This document shows positions 26,398 through 34,731 of a stretch of 64,000 nucleotides of DNA, piece after piece. The position numbers were made by a program, and so were the translations under genes. The DNA lies in NCBI RefSeq assembly GCF_001553935.1, contig NZ_CP014232.1, positions 1,054,001-1,118,000 of the forward strand, written 5' to 3'. The DNA comes from Actinomyces oris (GTDB lineage Bacteria; Actinomycetota; Actinomycetes; Actinomycetales; Actinomycetaceae). The stretch's first letter is position 1. Every line of letters starts with the position of its first letter. The notes below the pieces were generated by a model. It had not been told where the DNA came from. It saw only the letters and a list, made by a program, of their open reading frames with translations, and did no database searches.

Positions 26398-27606
26398 ATG
26401 ACCAGTCCATCCGCACCCCAGCCCACCGCTCAGACCGAGTGTTCCCAGCCGCCGGCCGCCCGCACCTTCCCCGTCCACCACCACCCGACGTCGTCGGTCC
26501 CGGACCCACAGCTCCGCCTGGAGACGCTGCTGGTGCGCTCGGGCACCGGGACCGACCCGGCCACGGGGGCGATCACGACGCCGATCCACCTGTCGACCGC
26601 CTACGGCCACCCGGGCCTGGGCGAGTCGACGGGCTACGACTACACGCGCACGGCCAGCCCCACCCGCGACGTCCTGCAGGACGCCCTGGCCCGCCTGGAG
26701 GGCGGGACGGCGGCCTTCGCCCTGTCCTCGGGGATGGCGGCCCTGGAGCTGGTGACCCGTACACTGGCGCCGCACGGCAGCCGGATCGTGGCGCTGCGGG
26801 ACCTGTACGGCGGCTCCTTCCGCTTCCTGGAGGTCCTGGCCGAGGAGGGGGCGGCGCGCGTCGACTTCGTCCTGGGCCTGGAGGGGCTGCGCGGCGCCCT
26901 GGCCGACCCGGCCGATCTGGTCATCATCGAGACCCCCACGAACCCGATGATGGAGGAGATCTCCATCCCCGAGGCGGCCGAGCTGGCCCACACCGCCGGG
27001 GCGAGGCTGGTCGTGGACAACACCTTCTACACCCCGGTGGTGCAGCGGCCCCTGGAACTGGGGGCCGACGTCGTCGTCCACTCGGGCACGAAGTACCTGG
27101 GCGGGCACAACGACGTCATGGCGGGCGTGGCCGTGGTGGCCGACGACGCCCTGGCGGAGCGACTGAACTACCGGCTCAACACGACCGGGGCGACGCTGGG
27201 TCCCTTCGACTGCTTTCTGCTGCTGCGCGGGCTGAAGACCCTGGCGCTGCGCATGGAGCGCCACGAGGCCAACGCCACCGCGATCGCGCAGTTCCTGCGC
27301 TCGAGCCCCTACGTGACGCGGGTGCTCTATCCGGGGCACTCGGGCATGGTGAGCTTCGATCTGGCCGAGTCTGTGGACGTGGCCCGCTTCCTGGCCTCGG
27401 TGCGGGTGTTCACCTTCGCCGAGTCCCTGGGCGGCGTGGAGTCGCTGGTGACGTGCCCGTCGGTGCAGACGCACGCGGACGTGCCCGTCGAGGTGCGCGC
27501 CTCCTACGGGCTGACCGACCGGCTCATGCGCCTGAGCGTCGGCATCGAGCACGTCGACGACCTCATCGCGGACCTGGCCCAGGCCTTCGAGGCCGCCACG
27601 GTCTGA
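26398..27606 (+). CDS. Cys/Met-metabolism PLP enzyme (cystathionine gamma-synthase/lyase family)
   Basis: 402 residues, ATG behind ATGAGGAGAAAC. Motifs: GAITTPIHLSTAY, GYDYTRTASPTRDVLQ, ALSSGMAALE, YGGSFRF, IETPTNPMM, VVDNTF and the PLP Lys in VVVHSGTKYLGGHNDVMAG. The family includes gamma-synthase, beta-lyase and gamma-lyase, which cannot be separated by eye. Pairing with the MalY/PatB gene just upstream favours transsulfuration, for example making cystathionine that the neighbour cleaves. The N-terminal 35 residues are low complexity and the start could be slightly later. Confidence 0.92.
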   Translation: MTSPSAPQPTAQTECSQPPAARTFPVHHHPTSSVPDPQLRLETLLVRSGTGTDPATGAITTPIHLSTAYGHPGLGESTGYDYTRTASPTRDVLQDALARLEGGTAAFALSSGMAALELVTRTLAPHGSRIVALRDLYGGSFRFLEVLAEEGAARVDFVLGLEGLRGALADPADLVIIETPTNPMMEEISIPEAAELAHTAGARLVVDNTFYTPVVQRPLELGADVVVHSGTKYLGGHNDVMAGVAVVADDALAERLNYRLNTTGATLGPFDCFLLLRGLKTLALRMERHEANATAIAQFLRSSPYVTRVLYPGHSGMVSFDLAESVDVARFLASVRVFTFAESLGGVESLVTCPSVQTHADVPVEVRASYGLTDRLMRLSVGIEHVDDLIADLAQAFEAATV

Positions 27607-27720
27607 ACGGGCGTGCTGCCCCGTCTGGGGGTGGGGATGACGCCGGGTCGGGCTACCCCGACATCATCCGTCCAGTCAACCGCATGGTCTATTCTTCCTG
27701 GAGGCGGGAGAATCGTGGCC

Positions 27721-29565
27721 ATGAAACACCTACAAACATCCTCACCACCCCAGACCACCTCACGACTGACCCTCCTCACCCTGCTCGGTGCGCTCACCGC
27801 CTGCAGCATGCTCGGCACGAGCGCCACAGCCGTCGCCACCCCACCCGCGCAAGGAGCCCAGCACGCCGTCGTGCTGGACAACAGCACCAACACCGGCAGT
27901 GCCGCCGGTACCTCCCGGCCGACCGGCAGCAACAGCTCCAACAGTTCTTCGAACGGTTCCGGCGGTTCCAGCGGTTCCCATGGATCCAACGGGTCCACGG
28001 GGGCCACGATCCCCAAGGGGCTGGAGTCCTTCTACCGTCAGAATCTCACCTGGACCGACTGCCCCGACGGCGCCACCGGCACCGCCTTCAAGTGCGCCAC
28101 CGTGACCGTGCCCCTGGACTACGACCACCCGCAGGGCAAGACCATCACGGTGGCCCTCAAGAAGCTGCCCTCGACGAGCTCCTCCCCTCGGGGCTCGGTC
28201 TTCCTCAACCCCGGAGGCCCCGGGGGAAGCGGTATCTCCCTCATCAATGCCCAGGCCGGGCTCTACACGAGCGGCGGCCTGTCGGGGGTCCTGGAGAACT
28301 ACGACGTCATCGGCTTCGACCCGCGCGGCATCGGCCAGTCCACCCCCATCACCTGCTGGTCCCCCGACGACGTTCAGGCGATTATGGCCGGGCGGGCCGA
28401 GGCGCCCTCCCAGCTGACGCCGGGCAGCGCCGCCGACATCGTTGCGAAGGGATCGCGCGAGGCCACGGCCTGCCAGAAGTACACGGAGGTCCCCGAGATC
28501 CTCGACCACATGGACACCCGTTCGGTGGCCCGCGACATGGATGTCATGCGGGCCCTGGTGAAGGACCAGGACCTCAACTTCTTCGGGTACTCCTACGGCA
28601 CCTACCTGGGGGCCGTGTACACCGAGCTCTTCCCCGACAACGTCGGGCGCGTCGTCCTGGACAGCGCCATGGACCCCACCCTGTCCCGGCAGCAGGCCTT
28701 CGAAGGCGATGCGGCGGCCGGGGAGCAGACGCTGCGCACCTATATCGAGTCTCAGCACGGCCAGGCCGGGTTCCCCCTGAGCGGCACAACGGATGAGGCC
28801 GTCTCCCGGCTCGCGACCTTCCTCAACGGCCTGGACGCCCATCCGCTGACCGTCTCCGACGGCGGAGACCCCGTGGACCGGGACACGGCCACTACGGCGA
28901 TCAGAACGCTCGTCGTCGCCTCACCTGACAACTGGCCGCTGCTCACCGAGGGACTGACTCGGGCCATGAACGCCCACGACGGCACCACCCTGATGAAGAA
29001 TGCTGAGTCCCTCTCGGGTGGTGAGGAGTCTCCTGGGACCGAGGAGCAGACCGTCGAGCTGCTCCAATCCGTGTACGCCTTCTCGGCCAACCGGTGCCTC
29101 GACTTCCCAGACACCGGGAACCAGGCGAGCTGGGATGCGGCACTGACCTCCTACCGCCGTGACTACCCGGTCTTCCACCCCCTGCTGCCCCAGCACGACG
29201 CCTACTGCCACGGCTGGGGGCACACCAGTAAGACCAAGCCCGTCGATGTCGACGTCGACGCCACGAACCCGGTGCTCGTCATCGGCATCCTGCACGACCC
29301 GACCACCCCCTACCCGTGGTCCAAGGCGCTGGTGTCGAGGCTCCGTAACAGTCACCTGCTGAGCGTCGACATGTACGGCCATGGCGCGACCGGCCCCAAT
29401 TCCTGCACAACCGCGAAGGTGAACGACTACTTCGTCAAGGGAGCGCTTCCCTCCGACGGCGAGGTCTGCGCGGCGAACCCGAAGCCCCAGGCCGGTCAGG
29501 AGACTCCGGCCGGAGTTGCACATCCAGCTGGACGTGAGCGTCCGTCCGGCTTTGAGGCCGGCTGA
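27721..29565 (+). CDS. Secreted alpha/beta-hydrolase, S33 tripeptidyl-aminopeptidase family
   Basis: 614 residues from ATG 27721 (GGAGGCGGGAG upstream; GTG 27715 is an alternative). Signal peptide with lipobox LTAC (LLTLLGALTACS), so likely a lipoprotein. A Ser/Asn/Gly/Thr linker follows. Hydrolase motifs: oxyanion VFLNPGGPGGSG, FDPRGIGQS, nucleophile elbow FFGYSYGTYLG, acid in VIGILHDPTTPY, and His in VDMYGHGATG near the end, where the TAP-like C-terminal domain lies. Family members remove N-terminal di- or tripeptides outside the cell. The upstream frame to 27613 lacks signal-peptide logic and is rejected. Confidence 0.92.
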   Translation: MKHLQTSSPPQTTSRLTLLTLLGALTACSMLGTSATAVATPPAQGAQHAVVLDNSTNTGSAAGTSRPTGSNSSNSSSNGSGGSSGSHGSNGSTGATIPKGLESFYRQNLTWTDCPDGATGTAFKCATVTVPLDYDHPQGKTITVALKKLPSTSSSPRGSVFLNPGGPGGSGISLINAQAGLYTSGGLSGVLENYDVIGFDPRGIGQSTPITCWSPDDVQAIMAGRAEAPSQLTPGSAADIVAKGSREATACQKYTEVPEILDHMDTRSVARDMDVMRALVKDQDLNFFGYSYGTYLGAVYTELFPDNVGRVVLDSAMDPTLSRQQAFEGDAAAGEQTLRTYIESQHGQAGFPLSGTTDEAVSRLATFLNGLDAHPLTVSDGGDPVDRDTATTAIRTLVVASPDNWPLLTEGLTRAMNAHDGTTLMKNAESLSGGEESPGTEEQTVELLQSVYAFSANRCLDFPDTGNQASWDAALTSYRRDYPVFHPLLPQHDAYCHGWGHTSKTKPVDVDVDATNPVLVIGILHDPTTPYPWSKALVSRLRNSHLLSVDMYGHGATGPNSCTTAKVNDYFVKGALPSDGEVCAANPKPQAGQETPAGVAHPAGRERPSGFEAG

Positions 29566-29600
29566 CACAGCAGGTCAGCAGCGGCTCAGGTGGCCGCGCC

Positions 29601-29646
29601 GTCGGAGCCGGGGAGTCCCAGACATGGAAAACACCCCGGCTCCGAC
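29601..29646 (+). terminator. Hairpin after the S33 peptidase gene
   Basis: GTCGGAGCCGGGG (29601-29613) pairs perfectly with CCCCGGCTCCGAC (29634-29646), 20-nt loop. Weak T run (TGTT) after it. Confidence 0.65.
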
Positions 29647-29668
29647 TGTTCAGCCGATGACGGGGTGT

Positions 29669-29744
29669 TGGTGCGCCCGAAGGGATTCGAACCCCCAACC
29701 TTCTGATCCGTAGTCAGATGCTCTATCCGTTGAGCTACAGGCGC
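29669..29744 (-). tRNA. tRNA-Arg (anticodon ACG)
   Basis: Acceptor GCGCCTG/CGGGCGC, D-loop GTAGCTCAACGGATAGAGC, anticodon loop CTACGGA giving ACG, T-arm GGGGGTTCGAATCCC, with an encoded CCA 3' end. Confidence 0.96.
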
Positions 29745-29819
29745 ATGTCGTTGCCGACGGGAAGAACATTACTCAGCGTCCACCCAGGGGACAAATCCAA
29801 TCCCCGTGAGGATGGGCAC

Positions 29820-29857
29820 AGGGCCGCAGTCCCCGCCGAGGACGGGGCTGCGGCCCT
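29820..29857 (-). terminator. Hairpin after the two-helix Pro/Ala-rich membrane protein gene
   Basis: AGGGCCGCAGTCCCCG pairs with CGGGGCTGCGGCCCT with one bulge, 40 bp beyond the stop at 29897. Confidence 0.6.
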
Positions 29858-29896
29858 GAGCGCTGTGACGGCAGCGCACCTGCGAACTACTGGGCG

Positions 29897-31168
29897 CTAT
29901 CCGACGCTGGCGCTCTGGTTGATAGCGAAGAGCGAGTAACCGAGCATGCTGAGCACAAAGAAGAAGGCGATGCTCAGGACGGCACTGATCACCATCCAGA
30001 TGAGAGAGGCCTTAGCCCAGTTCCTCTTGCTGGCGGAGTGGCCGCTGCCGAAGACGAGCATGAGCAGCCAGACGAGGTTGACGACGGGGATGGCCATGAG
30101 GAACAGCGTCAGCATCCAGCTGCCCACGGAGTCCGCGGTCTCGACCTCCTCGGAGCGGGCTGCTGCCAGGGCTCCGCCTCCTGCCGGCCGATCGAAGGGC
30201 GAGCCGGCTGCGGTAGGAACCATGTCGGAGAAGGACGGGGCCTGCCCGGCTGCGGCGTCGGAGGAGGGGGCCGAGCCCCACTGGGGGGCCGAGCTCTGCG
30301 ACGGGAAGGCTGAGGACGACGGCGCGGACGAGGCGACCGCCTGAGTCGCGTCGGGGACGAAGGCCTCCGTGGCCTGCTCGGTCTCAGCGCGTGCGGTCGC
30401 CGTGGGGAAGACCGAGGACATGCCGACCTCGCCGTCCTGACGGCCCCCGCTGAAGGGGTGCGAGTGCTGGGCGGGCTGCTGACCGGGCCACTGCGAGGCC
30501 CCCCGACTCGCCTCGCCGCCTGGAGCCGCACCGGCGGCGGAGGCCGAGGAGGTGCCCGGGGCCGAGGGGATCCCGGGGGCGGACTGGGCGAAGGGCGACG
30601 ACGCGGCTGCGGCGCCGTCGTCGGCGGGTGCCCCACCCCAGGCGGGCTGCGCCGGCGGGTTGTAGGGCGCCGGCTGGGCGGCCCCGCTCTGCTGAGCGAA
30701 GGGGCTGGCCTGCGCGTAGGGGTCAGCCGACGCCGCACCGGGCTGAGCAGTACCGAGGCCGCCGCTGCCGGTCGAGTCGGACTGGCCGAACTGGGTCGGC
30801 GGGTTGTAGGGCGCCGGTTGGGTGGCCCCGCTCTGCTGAGCGAAGGGGCTGGCCTGAATGTAGGGGTCGGCGGGTGCCGCACCGGGCTGGGCGGCCGCCT
30901 GCGCGGCACCTGCGGAGAAGGCGCGCGTCTGCTCCTCAGGGGGCGGCCCAGCGGGCAGGTCGGGCTGTGCTGGGCGCCACGATCCGGCCTGGGCGCCGGG
31001 AGCCGCACCAGGGACGGCGCCGGGAGCCTGCCCCGGGGTCTGCTGCTCGGCGCGAGCGGCGTCGAGCATGTCCTGGTTGATGAGGACGGTCCGGGCGTTG
31101 AACTCATCGCCCTGGTTGGGGCGGGGCGAGCCGGAGGTCGGCGGCTGGGTTGCGTCGTGGTCAGACAT
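29897..31168 (-). CDS. Low-complexity protein with two C-terminal membrane helices
   Basis: 423 residues from ATG 31168, behind GAGAGGGACCTC; the longer frame runs toward the tRNA and is not used. Residues 1-330 are Ala/Pro/Gln/Ser-rich with two near-copies of a segment containing PYNPPAQP, SPFAQQSGA and DPY(A/I)QASPFAQQ. The end holds two helices (MLTLFLMAIPVVNLVWLLMLVFG and ASLIWMVISAVLSIAFFFVLSML) with a basic loop SASKRNWAK. Function unknown; similar proteins are frequent in Actinomycetaceae. The internal repeat also shows at DNA level (about 30655-30720 and 30795-30860). Confidence 0.8.
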   Translation of the reverse strand: MSDHDATQPPTSGSPRPNQGDEFNARTVLINQDMLDAARAEQQTPGQAPGAVPGAAPGAQAGSWRPAQPDLPAGPPPEEQTRAFSAGAAQAAAQPGAAPADPYIQASPFAQQSGATQPAPYNPPTQFGQSDSTGSGGLGTAQPGAASADPYAQASPFAQQSGAAQPAPYNPPAQPAWGGAPADDGAAAASSPFAQSAPGIPSAPGTSSASAAGAAPGGEASRGASQWPGQQPAQHSHPFSGGRQDGEVGMSSVFPTATARAETEQATEAFVPDATQAVASSAPSSSAFPSQSSAPQWGSAPSSDAAAGQAPSFSDMVPTAAGSPFDRPAGGGALAAARSEEVETADSVGSWMLTLFLMAIPVVNLVWLLMLVFGSGHSASKRNWAKASLIWMVISAVLSIAFFFVLSMLGYSLFAINQSASVG

Positions 31169-31341
31169 GAGGTCCCTCTCAGTCGAGTACAGCATCACGC
31201 TATCCCGGATCTGCGCCGGAAGACACACAGGCACCCCGATCGGCCAGAGGCGAACGCTGCGACCGCAGGGCCGATTCGCGGTCTCGGCCGGCCGTTGGGA
31301 GGTCTCCGGGGCCGCCGCGACGGGTGCTCCGGCAACGACGA

Positions 31342-31371
31342 AGCCCCGGCACGCTGCTGCGCACCGGGGCT
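31342..31371 (-). terminator. Hairpin after tRNA-Ser(GCU)
   Basis: AGCCCCGG (31342-31349) pairs with CCGGGGCT (31364-31371), immediately 3' of the tRNA. Confidence 0.6.
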
Positions 31372-31378
31372 ATCGCGG

Positions 31379-31468
31379 TGGCGGAGATGGGGAGATTCGA
31401 ACTCCCGAGGGGCTTCCACCCCAACCTCCTTAGCAGGGAGGCGCACTAGGCCACTATGCGACATCTCC
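31379..31468 (-). tRNA. tRNA-Ser (anticodon GCT)
   Basis: Type II tRNA, acceptor GGAGATG/CATCTCC, anticodon loop CTGCTAA, long variable arm (GGTTGGGGTGGAAGCCCC), T-arm GGGAGTTCGAATCTCCC, encoded CCA. Confidence 0.97.
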
Positions 31469-31721
31469 ATCGCCTTCCCACGGCTCCGCCGCGGGACGCA
31501 CGGGCAGCCTACCGGGAGGATGCCGCGTGAGCAAACCGCCGAAGACACGGTGCGGGCGCTTCAAGACGAGGCAACGAGGCCGCCGGCTGCGTAGGTGTCA
31601 TGGGGCCCTCGTTCACGACCCGGGGCCTAGGGGTTCCAGGCCTCGCGTGCCGGCACCACGTGGGGCCATCATGTCAGTGATAGGTCTGTGGAAGCGCGTT
31701 GCGAGGCGAGGAGGAGCGAGG

Positions 31722-32432
31722 ATGGCGGAGAACGGACAGGCGGATGCGCGGGTCGCAGAGTTCATCACCGATGTGCGTCGGGCCCTGGAGGAGGCGGGCG
31801 ACCCTGCCCGCGCCGAGCAGCAGCGGGCGTACCTGAAGTCCGAGATGGCGATGTACGGCGTCGGGGTCCCGGACACGCGGCGCCTCGCGCAACGGATCGC
31901 CGCCGCCCACAGCGATGTGTGGGCTGAGGCCGCCACCTGGGAGGTGGCGCTGCGGCGCCTGTGGGATGGAGCTGCTCGCCGCGAGGAGCGCTATGCGGCG
32001 CTGGCCGTCATCCGCGCCAAGCTCTCCGCGTCGCATGCCGGACGCATGGAGTCTCTGGCGCTCTACGAGCACTTTCTGCGCACGGGGCAGTGGTGGGATC
32101 TGGTCGATGAGACCTCCCACGCCGTCGGGCTGGTGGTGCGTGAGCATCCGGCTGCGGTGGCCCGCATGCGTGTGTGGGCCACCGACCCGGATATGTGGGT
32201 GCGGCGCAGCGCCATCCTCTGTCAGCTCCAGCACAAGGCCGACACGGACCTCGACCTGCTCACCAATGTCATCGAGGTCAACCAGGAGGACCCGGAGTTC
32301 TTCATCCGCAAGGCCATCGGCTGGGCGCTGCGCGACTACGCACGCACGGACGGCGACTGGGTGCGCGCCTTCGTCCAGGCGCATCCGGGCCTGTCCCCAC
32401 TCAGCCGACGCGAGGCCCTCAAGCGCCTGTGA
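31722..32432 (+). CDS. DNA alkylation repair protein, AlkD-like
   Basis: 236 residues from ATG 31722 (GCGAGGAGGAGCGAG upstream); earlier in-frame ATGs have no ribosome site. All-helical HEAT-like repeat protein: VGVPDTRRLAQRI, LWDGAARREERYAALAVI, WWDLVDETSHAVG, MWVRRSAILCQLQHK, and EFFIRKAIGWALRDYART. AlkD glycosylases remove bulky or cationic N3/N7-alkyl purines without base flipping. The conserved Trp/Asp residues of the DNA groove (WWDLVD) are present. Single gene between tRNA-Ser and a convergent regulator. Confidence 0.9.
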   Translation: MAENGQADARVAEFITDVRRALEEAGDPARAEQQRAYLKSEMAMYGVGVPDTRRLAQRIAAAHSDVWAEAATWEVALRRLWDGAARREERYAALAVIRAKLSASHAGRMESLALYEHFLRTGQWWDLVDETSHAVGLVVREHPAAVARMRVWATDPDMWVRRSAILCQLQHKADTDLDLLTNVIEVNQEDPEFFIRKAIGWALRDYARTDGDWVRAFVQAHPGLSPLSRREALKRL

Positions 32433-32533
32433 GGCCGGGGCGACCTCCGGCGGGGCATGCGGCGGGCCGCGCAGTGCTCTGCCGCTCCTCGCCGTCGGGG
32501 CACGTGCGAGCGTGCTGCCTCAGCCGCATGCCA

Positions 32534-33544
32534 TCAGTTCCCATCGGCACGGTACCGCTCACGCATGCGGTCCACGTAGTCGAGGAGGTCCTGTCGCAGG
32601 CGCTTGGGGGTGACGACGCAGGCATCCGGACCGAGCCGAAGCAGAATCGTCATGGCATGCAGGTGGTCCATGAACTCCAGCTGGAGACAGGTCCATCCGT
32701 CATCTCCGGGAGGTTCACCCTCTGCCTCGGTCGTCGTTGCGCGCAACGTCCACTCCTGCACATCACTCCAACGCTCGTCCCGCACCCAGACAGTGGCTGT
32801 GATCGCCTCGAACCTTTCAAGAAACTCCTCACGCTGTTTCCGCCATGCCGCGGCCATATCGAAGCCGGAGTCGTCAGCACACTCCTCAGCGAGTACATCA
32901 GCCTCTTCGATCCGAGAGAGCTTGGTGAATCGAACCTCGGTGCCGTGTGAGGCGCACAGGTACCAGCTGCGACCAGCGGCAACTATTCCGTGCGGATCGA
33001 CGACGTCCTGCGTCGTCGTCCTCGACTTGTGACGGAAGACCATACGCAGTCGATGGCGCGTCAAGACCGCTTCCTGAACAGCTTGGAAGACGGCGTCGGC
33101 CCGCTCGCTCTCGGGAAGGGGAAGCCATCCTTGAGGATCGACCACGACGCGCGAGGCAATGCCAATGGACCGGCTTCGATGGCTGTCGGGCACGGCGGCG
33201 AGCAGTTTGCGAGACGCGGAGGCGAGGGCGTCACCAAGGCCCAGTGGCGCAGCACCCCAGCTGGTGAGACCGGCGAAGAGGGCTCGGCTCTCCTCACGGT
33301 TCAGTCCTGTCACGTCAATGCGAAAGCCGGGGTCGATTCTCACTCCCCCATGAGGTCCTCGCTCGCACCATACGGGCACGCCCGCAGCCGACAGCGCCTC
33401 AACGTCCCGCAGCACGGTGCGCCGTGAGACCTCCAGCCGCTGAGCCAGATCCGAGGCGGACAGACGACCATGGGTACGCAGCAGCCAGATCATGGACAGC
33501 AAGCGGTCAGCACGCACCGGCTCATCCTCGCACGTACGTGACAC
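32534..33544 (-). CDS. DeoR/YafY-type transcriptional regulator with WYL domain
   Basis: 336 residues. N-terminal winged helix (RADRLLSMIWLLRTHGRLSASDLAQRL, VSRRTVLRDVEALSAAGVPV) followed by a WYL ligand-sensing domain (VVDPHGIVAAGRSWYLCASHG; here SWYL) and a C-terminal extension (WCX) to the end. These proteins sense nucleic acids or other ligands and often control DNA-damage or metabolic genes. Divergent from a VOC gene across 77 bp, so that gene is the likely target. A start at MIWLLRTHGR is possible. Confidence 0.9.
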   Translation of the reverse strand: MSRTCEDEPVRADRLLSMIWLLRTHGRLSASDLAQRLEVSRRTVLRDVEALSAAGVPVWCERGPHGGVRIDPGFRIDVTGLNREESRALFAGLTSWGAAPLGLGDALASASRKLLAAVPDSHRSRSIGIASRVVVDPQGWLPLPESERADAVFQAVQEAVLTRHRLRMVFRHKSRTTTQDVVDPHGIVAAGRSWYLCASHGTEVRFTKLSRIEEADVLAEECADDSGFDMAAAWRKQREEFLERFEAITATVWVRDERWSDVQEWTLRATTTEAEGEPPGDDGWTCLQLEFMDHLHAMTILLRLGPDACVVTPKRLRQDLLDYVDRMRERYRADGN

Positions 33545-33621
33545 AAGGTGGCACCAATGGTCTCTAACCTCGACGCCGTCCGCCCACCTCGTATACCCGT
33601 GAGAGTCTCAGGAGCATCACC

Positions 33622-34008
33622 ATGACGACCTTCGTTCCCAACAGCGTCATCCTCTACGTCTCCGACGTCGAGGCGAGTACCACCTTCTACAGCCAGATTC
33701 TCGGTCATGAACCGATCAAGACCTATCCAGGATTCAGCGTCTTCGCATTGTCCGACGACGTCACTCTCGGCCTGCAGGCAGCCGACGAGATTGAACCCAC
33801 TGCCGAGCCATACGTAGGCGGGACCGAACTGAGTCTCAGCAACGTCGAGCGTGCCGACGTCGATCGTCTTCACGCGCAATGGAAGAAGCTGGGCATTCCG
33901 ATGGTTCTGGAGCCGACCGTCCTCGAATTCGGCTACACCTTTGTGGCAACAGACCCCGATGGGCACCGCCTGCGTGTGTGCGCCACTGATACCTCGAGCT
34001 TCGTCTGA
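33622..34008 (+). CDS. VOC-superfamily (glyoxalase/bleomycin-resistance fold) protein
   Basis: 128 residues with two beta-alpha-beta-beta-beta repeats: SVILYVSDVEASTTFYSQILGHE and later DRLHAQWKKLGIPM...LEFGYTFVATDPDGHRLRV. The terminal metal-site pattern DPDGHRLRV is typical of the fold. Substrate unknown: possible glyoxalase, dioxygenase or antibiotic-binding protein. ATG behind TCAGGAGCATCACC. Probably regulated by the divergent WYL protein. Confidence 0.9.
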   Translation: MTTFVPNSVILYVSDVEASTTFYSQILGHEPIKTYPGFSVFALSDDVTLGLQAADEIEPTAEPYVGGTELSLSNVERADVDRLHAQWKKLGIPMVLEPTVLEFGYTFVATDPDGHRLRVCATDTSSFV

Positions 34009-34152
34009 CTCGAGACCCTCGGCACCCTGCCCGTCACCAGGTGCAGGCCCCGACGCTCCGCAAGCTGTGCGTTCCTCAAGACGGCTGCTGTCGCCTGAGT
34101 GCGAGTGAGAACCGCCAACATTGACAGACCCCGCCCACAGTGCGGAGGTCGG

Positions 34153-34362
34153 TCAACGAGAGAGCGCTCGGTGGCCTTCCAGCCCCAAGCCACGGGCGCG
34201 ATGCGCCTCCAGCGCCTGCCTGCCGAGATGCTCACTACCCAGCAGCTCACCGACGATACGGACAGCCTCGTCCCAGTCGATCGCCTCCGGCGCATACGCC
34301 TTGGCCAGGGCTGGATAGTCTTCCCGGAGTTCTTCACGAACCCTTGAGCTGAGCGGGCGCAC
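34153..34362 (-). CDS. Small unknown protein, second of a pair
   Basis: 69 residues from GTG 34362, six bases after the stop of the preceding small gene. Charged and helical (SSRVREELREDYPALAKAYAP, WDEAVRIVGELLG). Not recognised. Tight spacing to its partner and isolation from other genes are reminiscent of small toxin-antitoxin or phage-remnant pairs, but no motif supports either. Confidence 0.5.
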   Translation of the reverse strand: MRPLSSRVREELREDYPALAKAYAPEAIDWDEAVRIVGELLGSEHLGRQALEAHRARGLGLEGHRALSR

Positions 34363-34368
34363 ATGTCC

Positions 34369-34587
34369 CTACGCTCGAGACAGCACTCCGTTGATGGCCG
34401 CATTCAGAGCAATCCTTCGCCGCCCGGCGATACCGTGCTCGGCCTGGAAGGCCAGGTAAGGCTCTTCCTTCCGAAACTGGACCGCTATAGACAAGGCGTG
34501 CAAGGCATCCTGCGACCCTTCGATGCGTTGAGACTGCTCATCAATGCGGCGACGTAATTCGTCTAACTCTGCACTGGACTCAGACAT
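34369..34587 (-). CDS. Small coiled-coil unknown protein, first of a pair
   Basis: 72 residues, ATG behind GAGAGGAGGTCGCAG, a strong ribosome site, which is the best evidence that it is real. Residues 1-30 form a charged coiled coil (SSAELDELRRRIDEQSQRIEG); the rest is amphipathic (VQFRKEEPYLAFQAEHGIAG, RRRIALNAAINGVLS). Not recognised. Confidence 0.6.
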   Translation of the reverse strand: MSESSAELDELRRRIDEQSQRIEGSQDALHALSIAVQFRKEEPYLAFQAEHGIAGRRRIALNAAINGVLSRA

Positions 34588-34731
34588 TAACTGCGACCTC
34601 CTCTCACTCCGTGCGGCAGAAACCTAGAGTAGCGCCGGACATCGGTCAGACCTCAATCTGTGTAACCTCCACGAGATATACCCTCCCATACTATGCCAGA
34701 ATGCACGGAAGAACTCTGAGGCGAAACCACC

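Noticed and set aside
26439..28796. 785-residue rightward frame across two PLP/peptidase genes
   Set aside because: Spans three well-supported genes in another frame, is Gly/Arg/Pro-rich and has no domain; a GC-bias artefact. The same holds for the 685-residue frame at 40623-42680.
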